64,000 bases of DNA from Ipomoea triloba (Eukaryota; Streptophyta; Magnoliopsida; Solanales; Convolvulaceae). Every line of letters begins with the position of its first letter. Positions within the stretch are counted from its first letter, which is position 1. Below the pieces are notes generated by a model. It made no database searches and had not been told where the DNA came from. It saw nothing but the letters and a program-made list of their open reading frames with translations. The translations under genes were made by a program, and so were the position numbers. The stretch lies in contig NC_044916.1 in assembly GCF_003576645.1 (NCBI RefSeq), forward strand, positions 23,507,499-23,571,498. The letters run 5' to 3'. Positions 22,495-33,827 of the stretch are shown piece by piece.

Positions 22495-22848
22495 AGGGTT
22501 ATAATCAGGTGTGGCCGCCTCTTAACGTGCGGTCAGTGTGGCCTCACCACTATGTATATAGATATACAACACTCAATATTCGAAAATGCATCACACAAAT
22601 ATGCATCATTAGGTACACATCACCAAAAAACACACCACTAGGTATGCAAATATACACCACACAGTGTTAGGAAATGCACCATTAGGGGCAGGGAAGTTAT
22701 GGTGCATTATTTTGGGTGTGTTGTGTTTTTTGGTGTTTTTGTGTATTATAATTGTGGTGTGTTTTCTACCATTTAGTGGTGTATTTTCTAACATTGAGTA
22801 GTGTGAACCACACCGACCGCACGGGAAGGCGCGGCCACATTTGAATAG

Positions 22849-22851
<3 letters not shown>
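22495..22851. mobile_element. palindromic MITE-like element in (TA)n, copy 1
   Basis: The left end GGTGTGGCCGCCTCTTAACG is inversely repeated at the right end (complement of GGGAAGGCGCGGCCACATTT). (TA)n lies on both sides, very long on the right (22851-22900). The interior repeats short words such as GCATCA and CACCACT in both orientations. A second, shorter member lies at 53459-53684. Confidence 0.65.

Positions 22852-22902
<51 letters not shown>
22852..22902. repeat. (TA)n microsatellite
   Basis: About 25 TA dinucleotides adjoin the MITE-like element. Confidence 0.9.
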
Positions 22903-22905
<3 letters not shown>

Positions 22906-23060
22906 AAACTAAAAAAAAAAAGAAAAAAAGAAAAAAAGAGTAAACGTGTAGCTGTAAGACTAAAATTATAAAGTCAAAAAACCTAAGGACTTCTCTTCTT
23001 CAATATGCCGACCACCTGCTTCTCTTAGTTCTCTGGTTCCAGAGTTCCAGCAATGCAGGC

Positions 23061-23204
23061 ATGAGAGCCCTTCATCGCCGATTTTCGTCAGCAGCAGCAA
23101 AGCAATCTAGACACGTAGTCACCCCCTTGTCGCCGGCAACCATGCTCTCTCTTGCCGGTAGCAAATGTAGCTCGTATTTGCAAAGGTTATTTGTGATTTT
23201 GTGA
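23061..23204 (+). CDS. 47-aa ORF with a presequence-like N-terminus, unknown
   Basis: Starts MRALHRRFSSAAAKQSRHVV. It is rich in Arg, Ser and Ala with no acidic residues in the first part, which is the look of a mitochondrial targeting peptide. A possible weak donor (CAAAG|GTTATTT) lies before the stop. I cannot identify a downstream exon, so it is either a stranded first exon or chance. Confidence 0.2.
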   Translation: MRALHRRFSSAAAKQSRHVVTPLSPATMLSLAGSKCSSYLQRLFVIL

Positions 23205-24013
23205 TTTTTCTTGTATTATCCACTTTATCCCTCTTTGGTGTTCTCTTCAGAACAACGTGAATGCATCAGAGCGGGAATAGCATACCTTTCTTACAATTTT
23301 ATTATGTTTTCTTTTTAAAGACAATTTTATTATTCAAGTTATGCCAAAAACAAGGGATAAATTATTGTTTGATCATTCCAAACTTGGGAAATCCATCTAA
23401 GTGTAAGCTGTACACTAAAGAGGCGGGTAATCACCATCCTCGAAAAATACCGGCTAAAACAAGGATGGGGTAATTTACAATCGCTATCGGGAAATAGGGC
23501 GGGGATAGGAAATGGAGATTGAATTCGGGGACGGCAACAGGACCCCACTCTCCCGCTCCGTTTCAATCCTATTGTATTTTAGTGATTTCGGATTAGATAT
23601 GCAAAAGAATAGCAGATTAGGCATTTACCAAACATGCCCCATGCCAAATTGAAAAATAAAATGACATTTTTGCCAATAATAATATTAATAATACTTACTA
23701 ATACTAACAATAACACATCGCCATTTAAGTAATAAGTGTTGAGGCAGTTATAGGAAGCAGCACAAACTATTCACACAACAATGTCTAACAAACAATTCCA
23801 AAGTTATTTTCTCCTAAGCAACCTACAAAATACAGTAAAAAACAAACACATTTTTCCTCCGCTACTCGCGTTAGTACGTTCATGACCACTCTATCTAGAT
23901 GAAAACTAACTTAACAGACATATACCTACTACTGGATTATTAATCTTCGATGTCAGTCAGAGAAAAGGTAACATGTATAGTTAAATCCTGTCCGTCCGTC
24001 CCTCTAGAATCTA
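23205..24013. other. intergenic, no gene recognised
   Basis: Non-coding, AT-rich apart from a short GC-rich patch near 23480-23570. That patch resembles in composition the patch at 22395-22470 (GGGGACGG-type words) on the other side of the MITE. Confidence 0.4.
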
Positions 24014-26726
24014 TCAACCTGATAGTGATGGTGAACACTGGGGACAGGGTGGGTCCCATCTATCTTCATGGGGCGTCCTATCCTCCAAGCAATCGGCATG
24101 GTAAACGTGACCGCAACTTAGAACTGCTGCCACCGAGTGATCGCTGGAATGTACGACGGTTTCAAGAATACAGGGTTTTTTCCTCAGGAACTTCTGGCAT
24201 AAGCTGCATATCAGTTTCCCTGCATCTGAAGAGATCATGTTCAAATTAAAAAGATGATAACTTTTAATTATCATTTACAGTTTTCTTGAGTAAATTCTCT
24301 AAATATTGAAGCCTAACTTTGCTTTTCTTGCTAATCTATTATCTAAGGGGATGGGGAACACGGGGCTTGAAGTTGGCCAAAATGCTTGGATATGGGACTT
24401 AAACTACCACTACATTACACCTTGAACTCATAAGGAAGTGGTTTGAATGTGCTTTAACATAACACAGAATCACTAGTAACTACACGAAAGAAAGAAAGAA
24501 ACCTACACAAGGCAGATGATAATTATGCATACCTGAATGGTCCCCTGATCCAGAATCTGGACGGTATTTACTAGCCATCTTGAAGGATGTTTTGTCATCA
24601 TAAGATGGAGAAACCTTGTCATGGGAAGTTGATGCCTCAGCATTGTTGGTGGAGTTCCGTCGAGAATAATGGCGGCCATAAAATTGACGATGGTGCCTCA
24701 ATGATATAGCTCGGCTAATATTGTGATGACGATGATCAGCAGATAGCTGATGTCCTTTTGTTACCTTAACAGAATCATCTGTGGTATCTATAATGGACAT
24801 GAAAGGCGGCTTTATTTCACTGCCTTCACTTTGATGCGAAAGCTTCTGCTTCCAAGCACAACAAAAAGTATCCATAAGATAAGAAACAAAGATCAACTAT
24901 TCACACTTGTTGATGGGTCAGCAACCTATTCACACTAAATATACATTCAACTATTCATACTTGTGGCCAGCACTTTGCCCCTTAATTGGGCTAGCCCGGA
25001 GCAAACTAGTGATTAATCTGAGTATGGTACGGGCTTAAAAGTGCCTCCTATAGTTAGGGCCTACTCAGGAAATCTCGTGGTCTATCCGCAACCCCACCCC
25101 CCCCCCCCCCCCCCNNNNNNNNNNNNNNNNNNNNNNNNNNNNNNNNNNNNNNNNNNNNNNNNNNNNNNNNNNNNNNNNNNNNNNNNNNNNNNNNNNNNNN
25201 NNNNNNNNNNNNNNNNNNNNNNNNNNNNNNNNNCAAAAAAAAAAAAAAACCCATTCATACTTGTCAACCTTGATGAATGACCACTTAAGGAGTAGCAATC
25301 AATGCAGTAGTTAAGCATTAGTTGAATTAACTATTAAATATATAAGGGAAGAAAAAACCAGAGTTGAAAGTATTCGACAAAAATATAAACATGCAAGTAA
25401 AATGGATAAATAGCCAACCTGTTTTGTTAATGAACCCATTCCAGGTGGCGGTGGCATAAGGTCTGTGATAAAGAAAATAAAGCTCTCAGTCATCAACTTT
25501 GAAGGAAACATATAAAGGTTGTGCATATGCATCAAAATATAACTAAAAAGATCAATAATTTCAAATGAAAAAGAAGATATGGAAATAATATTGAGAGACG
25601 AAGAAGAGAATGTTTATCACTTGAGTTTTAGGATTATATCATTTCTAATTATGAATATTTTCTTGAACAAGATAGGAATAGCATTGAAAAGAACTTTCTT
25701 CCAGAAAGAAGGTCATGGATGACTAAAGAGACAGCTATATACTTTAAAATAGAAGAACAATACCATATAACAATCGGTCTAATATGATGCAAAACTAAAA
25801 TGATGTAAAACGCCGAAACATAGAGGCATACTACAAACTAAAAATTTGATTAGTAGTCATATCAATTCCAGGTGTAAAATAAGAACACGTACATCAAACA
25901 TGACTGAGAGTAATTTAACATTGAAGGGGGATGAAATGTTAGTGGCAGCCCAAAGCAAATGAAGTAAAACGGGAAACAGTTCGGGGATGAAAAATGTTCT
26001 TAGCATAGCCTTATCACTTACCACATATATATGAATCCATATACTAAAATCAACTGTATCTGATCCAATGTAAGCACGCACTTATAAACTCTTCATTCTA
26101 AGTACTTAGTAAGTATACTCTGCATATGTAACCACCCCCCCCCCCCCCCCCCTTTTTTTTTTTTATTTTATTTGATAAGCACATATGGAACCATTTCAAT
26201 CTGTTCTCTCTTTTATTTCTCAAAGTTAGTACTTCTCCTCCAAGTTCAATACAAAGATATATCAATCATATTTGTTGATAATTTGGAATGATTAAATTAA
26301 AAGCCAAAAAGGTTAAACCATTGAGTATAGGGGATTGAAATGAGATATCCTCTACAGCGTAATGAGTTGGGCAGTTATCAATTTTACTAAAACCTTTCCC
26401 ATGAAACCAATCTTTATCTGCATATTGCAATCATAAATAAACAAGCAATTGTTCAAGGCAAGTGCGCCAACCGCCTCCCTCCAGACCAAATGAAACAACC
26501 CATCCCCAAAAGGAAAAAAAATAAAAAATTAAAAAAATCAAGTCATCTACAAAAATAATGATCATCAACAAGGCAATCGCATATTTGTACAACTTAGAAA
26601 ACTTCGAAATGAAAAATACCCAAAATAATGGAAACCAACAGCATTTAAAGAAAAAATTGCAGGTTCTATTATACCTGGAGGAGGAGGGGTCTTGTTAAGG
26701 TCAGTTTTCCTCTTTCTCTTTCCCAT
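24014..26726 (-). CDS. RING-H2 finger protein, 4 exons, 206 aa
   Basis: Host gene. Exons on the minus strand are 26726-26675, 25462-25419, 24845-24533 and 24225-24014; all junctions are GT...AG and phases agree (621 nt with TGA). It starts MGKRKRKTDLNKTPPPPG, a basic then proline-rich head whose PPPPG motif recurs in exon 2 (LMPPPPGMGS). Exon 3 is His/Ser/Arg-rich. Exon 4 holds the RING: C-S-L-C, then CGHVYHADC, then CPQC, spaced as C3H2C3, typical of E3 ubiquitin ligases. The long gap between Cys2 and Cys3 (about 26 residues) is somewhat wide. Intron 2 contains poly-C and the 119-N gap. The substrate is unknown. The basic head could serve nuclear import (inference). Confidence 0.75.
25115..25233. 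other. assembly gap of 119 N inside intron 2 of the RING gene
   Basis: Runs of C on the left and A on the right flank the Ns. The gap does not touch an exon. Confidence 0.95.
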
Positions 26727-27137
26727 TACATATATAGATTACACAGAACACAAATTAAACGCAAACAATATACAAAATGTGCGGTGAGAAAAGAATAATT
26801 TTGAGGAAAATCAGCGGCCGAAAGGATCACAAAATCTTGGGGTTTTGGGGAGGTGGGTTCTGCGGTGTTGCGGTTATACAGCAGCGGATGATGGCTGTTC
26901 GGCCAAGGACCTAGAGAGAGAACTTGAGGAGATTTCTGGAAAGAGAGACGGAGAAAATTTATATATATTTGCCATCAAACAGAGAAAGTTTAGTTTATAG
27001 TCCCAAAGGGGGTGGCAGAGAGGGGAGTAAAATAGACCAAGGAAAAACGTGCTATTTGCCTCCTACTCTTCTTCCTTTTACTAGGTAGTGCGGTTAGGTG
27101 TGACCATGGTCCAGTTTAAATCGAATCAGAATCAGAA
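26727..27137 (-). other. 5' flank of the RING gene
   Basis: The upstream region on the minus strand has purine/pyrimidine-rich leader sequence near 26890-26950 and a TATATA stretch at 26960-26970. No firm core promoter can be assigned. Confidence 0.3.
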
Positions 27138-27290
27138 TTTGTACAATTAGTTGTCCGCTAGGTGGTAAGAGTGCCTACAGCCGAGAGGTTGGAGGTTCAA
27201 TCCTCAAACTCACGGGTTTGAGCCGGTCAGCTATGAGTAACCTACACTGGTTTACCTTCTTGTGGTCCTTTGTAAAAGAAATTAAAACCA
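27138..27290 (+). mobile_element. tRNA-derived SINE-like element
   Basis: A box-like TCCGCTAGGTGGTAAGAGTG and, about 30 bp later, a good B box GGTTCAATCCTC indicate an internal Pol III promoter. The 3' part contains TTACCTTCTTGTGGTCCTTT. No obvious target duplication was identified. Confidence 0.5.
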
Positions 27291-27392
27291 ATCAGAACCG
27301 TGCGATCAATTCCGGTTCCGTTAAGAACTTAAATTCAAAAGGTCCCGATTTTAGAACCATAAAAAAATACTCTATAAATTTAAAAAGACAAA

Positions 27393-27770
27393 GGCCTTGT
27401 TTGGTTATTGGCGGATCCGCCAATTTTTGGCGGATCCGTCGTTTTCAGCGTTTTGACTATAGACTATAGTCAAAACGCTGAAAACTTTGTTTGGTTAATG
27501 GCGGTTTGGAGCAGCGGATTTACTCCAAACCGCCAAGTTACAAAACGCTGCTTGTAGCAGCGTTTTGCATTTGGCGTTTTGGGGAAAGTAATACTTTCCC
27601 CAAAACGCCCTTACATAATAAAAAAAAATATATTTACTTATAATTTGCCCAGCGCATCGCTGGGCAAATTGATTGATTCAAAATGGAGCCTTGAGGCTCC
27701 TCAAGGCTTCATTCCCTGCTAACACAATCCGCTAACGCTAAAATCTAACCGCTGATAACCAAACAAGCCC
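27393..27770. mobile_element. MITE built of seven consecutive hairpins
   Basis: Terminal inverted repeats GGCCTTGTTTGGTTAT / complement of GATAACCAAACAAGCCC, with AAA on both sides. Inside are perfect hairpins: 27412-27438 (12-bp arms), 27441-27485 (22-bp arms, 1-nt loop), 27499-27535 (13-bp arms), 27541-27567 (12), 27573-27609 (18, 1-nt loop), 27643-27669 (12), and an imperfect one near 27686-27709. There is no coding sequence. The superfamily is not certain; the terminal sequence resembles common plant TIR MITEs. Confidence 0.8.
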
Positions 27771-28281
27771 AAAATCAAAACGTGCTCCTTGGCTTTTCAA
27801 TGTTTCATATAGGCCACTGGCGCCAGAGTATATGTGTACGCATGCAGCAAGCACGCCTGCCTGTTGTAGCTTGAACTAACCGGTAAAACAGTTTCTTCTG
27901 AAATTTGTGGCTTTTATGTTAAAATTTTAATTATTTGATTTTGTAAAATTGATCGTTCATAGTGCAGCCTGCACTACAAATGGTCTATTTTAAACAAATT
28001 TTCACTACAGTTACAAACTTTCATGTTCAATGCAACCCCTGCTTTCACTTTTCCAATCTATAAATTAGAGACTTGAGCAAATATTTTTCTTAATCAACTC
28101 TCAGTCTCTCAAAGTCTCAATACTCTAATTCTTTGAAACCTGAATACTTATATTCCTACAATTATCAATACTCTCATTCTCTAAACTCTCAATACTTCTC
28201 AATTCCTTTAGTTTAAGTTTTTGTTTATCTCTACAACTCTACATTTCTACTTCAATCATTTTTAATTTTTTATACTTTCAA
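27771..28281 (+). other. non-coding region upstream of a truncated ORF
   Basis: AT-rich. It contains CTATAAATTAGAG near 28070 and a CT-rich leader-like stretch (28100-28270) before the ATG at 28282, so it may be the promoter and leader of the truncated gene. Confidence 0.3.
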
Positions 28282-28437
28282 ATGGATAGTTCAAGCATAG
28301 CATCTTTCTCTTATTATGGCCAAGCTGGTGACACTCGTGGAAATCGTGGCAAATCTTCTTCTTTTGAACCTCTACGACATTCGGTTCATGAGTTTCTAAG
28401 AGAATCTCCTTGTTTTGAACCTCCATGGCATTTGATT
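28282..28437 (+). pseudogene. 5' coding fragment truncated by an LTR, unknown
   Basis: Starts MDSSSIASFSYYGQAGDT and runs into an LTR-like sequence beginning TGTTGGTCCC at 28438, which supplies the stop. The upstream TATA and CT-rich leader support a real 5' end. Two similar short segments (SFEPLRHS / CFEPPWHL) occur inside. I do not recognise the family. Confidence 0.3.
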
Positions 28438-28709
28438 TGTTGGTCCCGATAGAGTTATACAGTGAGTTTAGAAAATAGACTCACTAGAATTTTTGAAAAT
28501 TCTTCACGAATGTAAAGTCTACCCGAGATGTAAGCTTAACGAAACGTTCAGAGTTTGAATGCATAGTGGAAATAATTGTTTTGACCCTGACGTTCTTTGC
28601 ACGTTTGGTTTGTTTGGTAAAATATTAAGTTTGATCGTGAATGATATGCAAAATGAAGCATAAAGATAGAGAGAGTGTGTGTGTGTGTGTTTTTTTTATA
28701 GTGGTTCGG
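28438..28709 (+). mobile_element. LTR-like fragment (TGTTGGTCCC family)
   Basis: Begins TGTTGGTCCC as at 43074 and shares the block GTGGTTCGGC (43352 versus about 28702). It is cut at about 28710 by E4. It contains a short (GT)n. Confidence 0.45.
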
Positions 28710-28840
28710 CTGTTAACACCCCATAGTTTTGACTTCGCTTCCGCTTTCGCATTTATTTTCAGTACGATTAGTATGAAATATTTTTTATTTATGGTTTATC
28801 ATGTATTAGAATTTGGGGGTGTTACAGTTGGTATCAAAGC
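28710..28840 (+). mobile_element. remnant of the E4 5' LTR end plus PBS
   Basis: Starts TGTTAACACCCC and ends GGGGGTGTTACA at 28826, followed by TGGTATCAAAGC at 28829, a one-mismatch initiator Met PBS. Only about 117 bp of LTR remain, so most of it is deleted. Confidence 0.6.
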
Positions 28841-30831
28841 CTTGGGATGAAGGGTCCTAGGGTATTAACAATTGACTATAAGGGCCTAGGTTGACCTTAG
28901 GACATATGAGGTTGACTATTGGAGTCTAAGTAATGAGTATTTGGAAATAGAAGTTGGTTATGTGTTGTGAACCTAAGTGTAAAGAAACACAAGCTTGGAA
29001 ACTTAGGGAATTGAGACTCTTTAAAAATTCACGGTGAGGTTGTGTGCTTACCTTGTTTGTTAAGTTATAAGTTGTGTTTGTGTTGTGTGTCTTGCTGATG
29101 TTGACTTGCGACTATGGCTTTTGCACCCTGAAGGTGTGCATCTTTCTGAGAAAGTAAGTGACGTTTCTTTGTATATTGGAAGATTTACTTAAGATTTGAA
29201 GTTTGAGAAAAGGGGAATTGGAATGATTTAAGTGCAATGAAGTTTGGATGTGGGCTGGTTTGTTTGGCTGCTTAAGTGAAAGTAAAGGAAGAATTTGGAA
29301 AACCTTGTGATTTATGTACATTGAATGCTCAAGTTAATAAAGTGTTCAAAACATATAGAGTGGAATTGTGACTAATTGTGAAGTCCTGGCTCGAAGTTGA
29401 GTTCGTTGTTTCCTTTTGTGACTGAATCTCCCTTTTTTTGTTAAATCGAATACCCTTTGGATGAGAATCCTTTCTATTTTCCAAACCTCTCATTGTGTTC
29501 CTCTTCAAAATGATTGTGGGCAACGTGGCATTCCTATTTCTAAAGTTGTAATCTCGATGATCTTAATGCTGTTCTTAAACAATTATTGTTCCTGAACTCA
29601 AAACTTGGGGGTCCGTTTACTAACAGGAAACTGTTTTCAATTTTTTATTCTCTGTTTTCAGTTTTCTATTCTATGTTTTCAGTTTTTGAAAAATTATTCA
29701 CCCGTACTTGTTTTCATTCAAAAGCTGCTCTAAGATGCAACAAATAGCCAAGCATTTTGTCCCTTTGCTACAAAAGCTGCTCAAGAAACAACCTAAACCT
29801 AAACCAAACACTGCTCTTACTTACAGAGGCCATTAGAACTCAAAGCAAACAGACATTCTGGAAGGGAAATAAACCATAAGAGAACCCAACACCTGCCCTC
29901 AAATAAAATAAACACCAGAAATTACTCAAACCCAGAAATTCATCTTTGAGCATTGTTCTTGCATATCCTAAACCACACAGATAAATAAAAACAAAAATCT
30001 TCAGATCCATATTAATGCAAACCTAGTGGCTTCCACCTGGCTCGATTCAATCTTCTTGTATAGCTGTCCAAACCCATATCTCAGTTTCAGCCGATGGATT
30101 GCATCCCGCAATTTCTAAACCAGCGTAGCCTTAGCAATTGTTCTCTGATCTTCAGGCATCAAATTGAACTGCAACGCACTTGCAAAGAATTGGAACCGGA
30201 GTCTAAGCTGTTCAATGTGGCGAAGATCGGACTACCGTCACCGCCCACCCTAGGCTCGTCGTCGCTGAGTATGGAGTACCGACTCCGATGGTGAGCGATT
30301 GAGGGGACTTTGAGGGGAATTGAAACTATGAGAGGGTAGTTGTGAAAGAGAAGAAAAAAGTGAGGGTGGTTGTGAGAGAGAAGAAGAAAGTGCAGAAGAA
30401 AAATGAAGAAGAAAGAAGAAGAAAGCTAGAAAAAAAATGAGGAAGAAAGAAGAAGAAATATGATGCGGCCAGGAATCGATGGTTAGAGGTTACTGTTCAC
30501 CCGTGTGATTTCCTAATTTGAGAACAAGTTTTTACTGAGTCTCTAATTTCTTCTATAATGGAGAATTTTTCTCAAATTTGAAAATTGGAACATAGTTTAG
30601 TAAACGCATTTCCTGTTTTTCATTTTCAAATCTGAAAAATTTCTTGAAAATTTCCTGTTAGTAAACGCCCCCGACTTCTCACTCTCTTTTCCTTGGTGAA
30701 ATCAAACCTCTTTAAAATTCAAGCGTGTTTTCTTAAATGTTTTCCTCCAACTTATTCCCATTTTGGTTTGACTTACTATCTTTAAAATACTTTTAGCTTC
30801 GGGGACGAAGCTTTTTTCAAGGTGGGTGGAT
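28841..30831 (+). mobile_element. internal region of coding-poor LTR element E4
   Basis: Lies between a PBS (28829) and a PPT (AAGGTGGGTGGAT at 30819-30831), with the conserved block TTCGGGGACGAAGC before the PPT. No gag or pol homology is visible, so it resembles a non-autonomous derivative of the Tekay-type family. About half is the TIR element 29607-30672. Confidence 0.6.
29607..30672. mobile_element. TIR DNA transposon, 1066 bp, with a gene-like fragment
   Basis: Ends GGGGGTCCGTTTACTAACAG and the complement of TTAGTAAACGCCCCC, about 24 bp of near-matching TIR. ACTT lies near both ends but a clean target duplication is not clear. On the minus strand around 30010-30160 a frame reads MPEDQRTIAKATLV, a stop, then KLRDAIHRLKLRYGFGQLYK, which looks like a captured host exon of unknown origin. 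Confidence 0.6.
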
Positions 30832-32296
30832 TGTAACACCCCGATATTTTAAATAATTTTTATTTCAATAAAATACTCTTGAGAATAAAATTTTATTTTT
30901 CAGTCCTAAATATTTTAACCCAAATACTTTCAAAATCAAATTATTTTGCTTCAAAATTCAAATAAATTATTTTATACCTTATAACTTTATTATCCAAAAT
31001 CATTTACTCCGAACTCCTATTTTATTAAGCTTTTAAAATAAAACTATATATGTAATTTAATTTTCTACAAGAAAACTTTAGTAAAGCAAGAGTATAATTA
31101 AATATTTTAAAATCTTTATTTTAAATGATTTGGTAGGAAATATTTATATATTTATCTATGGTTTTAAAAGCCCTATTTAAGGGATAAATTTATTTATCAA
31201 AATTTTGACCCAAAAGTTTATATGAGACAAACCTGTGACTCTTATATTATTGTTTTGAGCCTAAGTTTGGACCCAAACAAAACTTTAGCCCAAATGATTT
31301 GTAATCTCTTAATTCCAATGATCTTGTTTATGTCCAAAAACATTTTTAGCCCAAGCTTTAGCCCAATTGTTGTAAGTCCAAAATAAACTTTAACCCTAAG
31401 TATAAATATATGCTTATGTACATTACACCAATCTAGAATGTTCATTTCAAATTAACCAAAGCCAGCAGCTTCTCATATCTCGTCCTTCCTCTCTATCTCA
31501 ATCATCTCTCTCGCTCCCTCTTATCTCCGACGAACGACGCACGGCGGTGGTGGCAAGGCAGTCCAGGCGGCGGCGACGAGCGACTGCATCTCCCTCCTCT
31601 CCGGCGGACAGTGGCAGCGAGCAGCGGTGAGTGGTGGTTCACGGTGGTGGTACCCTATAGCGGTAATCTTTGGAGGTTGTTGGTAAGTATTATTGAATTA
31701 TTGATGATTTAGGTTGGATTTGCAGTACATTGATGAGATGTTTAAGTGCAAATGTTGTTGATTTTGGCATTGATTAAGGATTAATGATGAAGTGATTAAT
31801 GCTTAAAGTTGGTTGTTAGAGTATGAATCAGTCATGGATTAAGGTTGATATTGTTGAATATTGTGCTAATGATGATGTTATTGCCTAATGATTGAGGAAT
31901 TATTATATGATAGGTGATGCTTAATATGTTGGTGAAGTGATTAAACTGTAATTAGTTGACTATAATGATGAATATGGTTGATGGTAATGATGGAATGATT
32001 AGTAGTTGATGATGGCAAGGTCAACAAGGGGATTAAGGAAATTAAATGATTAAAGATGAGGGTTAAGTTAAAGTTGATGATGAGTGACTAAGGGATTTTG
32101 ATTAAGTGGTGATTAGAGGATTATGAGTTAATAAAGGATGATAATTATGATGAGATGATTGTTGAAAATTAATAATGGGACTATGATGATGAAGGGATTA
32201 TTAGATGTTAATAATAGTGATTATTGTTTAATTATGATTACGACAATAATTATATTAACTAGGTGATAATAATAGTGTTGCTATGGCTAATGAAGT
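30832..32296 (+). mobile_element. E4 3' LTR (3' boundary uncertain)
   Basis: Starts TGTAACACCCCGATATT directly after the PPT. It contains AGTATAAATATATG (TATA, about 31398), a CT- and GC-rich leader at 31450-31680 and a donor-like TTG|GTAAGTATT at 31683. The following AT-rich, ATGATG-rich stretch has no coding. It ends somewhere before the minus-strand ORFs at 32297. Confidence 0.6.
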
Positions 32297-33275
32297 TCAT
32301 AGATGGTTATGCACTAAAATGAAATAAGAATCCTTGGACATGAAAATTGGCCAATGGAGGCCTCGACATTCAAAAACATTGACACCTCCCAGTTCCCAAG
32401 TTAGTCTAAAGTTCTCACCCAAGGGAGTGTCATTAAATGAAAGACATACCTCGTTTGTGCCACAAATTTCATCAACTATATCATTCTTGAGCACTTCTTC
32501 ACTCGGACCACCTTTAATTTTCTCTTTGTCACCATTCCCTTGTAACTCCACACTTTCTTCCAAATTCAAAGTTTCCATTTCAATTCCCTCATTCACTTTC
32601 TCATCATCACCATCTTCATCCTCACTCTCCTCTTCATCACCACCTTCACTTGGCGTGAACAACTCATGTATAACATCTTCATAAGGACTTGAACCTTAAA
32701 TGGGTTCTTGAGTTGTCAAACTTTTTCCTTGAGCCTTAAGATCCTCCAATTGAGATTGTAACATGTTCATTTGAATGATTATGTTATTCATCATGGAGCT
32801 CGTCTCCAAATCAATAAGTTGACTTGCTTATGGAGGTTCTTGATAGAATGGCTCTTGAGGTTCCCATTGATTATTGGCATATACTACCTCACTGTGTCTC
32901 ATGGGATATCCATCATCCTCAATGTCATCATCGGGAACAATAGTGACTCCCCAATGCCTAGCCAATGCTAAGGTTTCATCATCTAATTCATACCTCCCAA
33001 CATTTTGTGAACAAGTGTGGTGCTCATATGGAGAATGAGTGTTTTGGGGGTATGCTGTGTAATGAATGGGTGAGGGGTATGGATTTGGAGAGTAATCTTG
33101 TGGTGGGTAAGTATATTGGTAGTGTGGAGTGTATTGAGAGTATGAGTTTTGGGGGTGGATAAAAATTTTGGGATTGAGCATCATAGTAATGGTTAGAAGG
33201 TGGGGCTTGAGTTGTGCAAGGATTTCCATATCCATTATATTGGTTGCCCTCATAAGTGAATTCTTGATCCATCAT
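32297..33275 (-). pseudogene. broken Tyr/Pro-rich and acidic ORF of a minus-strand LTR element
   Basis: Starts MMDQEFTYEGNQYNGYGNP at 33275, shifts frame near 33160, continues through a Tyr/Pro-rich stretch and ETLALARHWGVTIVPDDD, meets stops around 32700-32820, and ends in an acidic segment and WELGGVNVFECRGLHWPIFM. It lies about 180 bp inside a PBS-like site, so it occupies the gag position. I do not recognise a conserved gag domain. Confidence 0.45.
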
Positions 33276-33453
33276 GTGACATCCCTTTCAATCAAATCAA
33301 AAGAAATAGACTTGCAGACACATTAGCAACAAATTTTTTTTTTTTGAAAAAAAATAGTGATTAAATAAAATAAAATAAAAAAAATTTGATCTCCTAAGAA
33401 TTTACTAACTCAAATGCTAGAAATAAAACAAACCCACAATACAACCAGATAAA

Positions 33454-33475
33454 CCACTCCCCGAAAACGGCTCCA
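33454..33475 (-). promoter_or_regulatory. degenerate PBS of the minus-strand LTR element
   Basis: TGGAGCCGTTTTCGGGGAGT on the minus strand resembles the tRNA-Asp-type PBS TGGCGCCGTTGCCGGGGA used by Athila-like elements, with several changes. Confidence 0.55.
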
Positions 33476-33479
33476 AAAT

Positions 33480-33827
33480 TGTGATGAGTAAAATGGTGAT
33501 AGTAAAAAGAGGGTGTAAATGTCGTTCCGCTGAGGATTGAGACTATGACACATACTTGTACGATATGTAGAATTCTAGGCACTAAAGTCTTGGAATTCAC
33601 TAGAATCCAAGCTAACTAAGATTAAGGAATGGAAATAAAATAAAATATGTAAACAAAATAAGGGAAAAACTATACGCTAAAAGAATGGGTCAGATTAGGG
33701 ATATTGCAATCTTGATGCTCTAACAATATCAAAATTAGAGATAAACAATTAACCAAGAGATTAATTGGCAATGCACTCAAGAATTCAGTTCAGCTACTTT
33801 TGTAATCAATAAACTAGAATTGGGCTT
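33480..33827 (-). mobile_element. 3' part of an Athila-like 5' LTR, cut by E2
   Basis: The LTR end (ACTCATCACA on the minus strand) is at 33480, four bases from the PBS. It runs right until the E2 LTR begins at 33828. No coding. Confidence 0.5.

Noticed and set aside
23950..24249. 99-aa plus-strand ORF
   Set aside because: Antisense to the RING exon 4, which has clear Cys/His ligands and splice agreement.
25041..25318. ORFs running through the N gap
   Set aside because: Most residues are undefined and the flanks are homopolymers within an intron of the RING gene.
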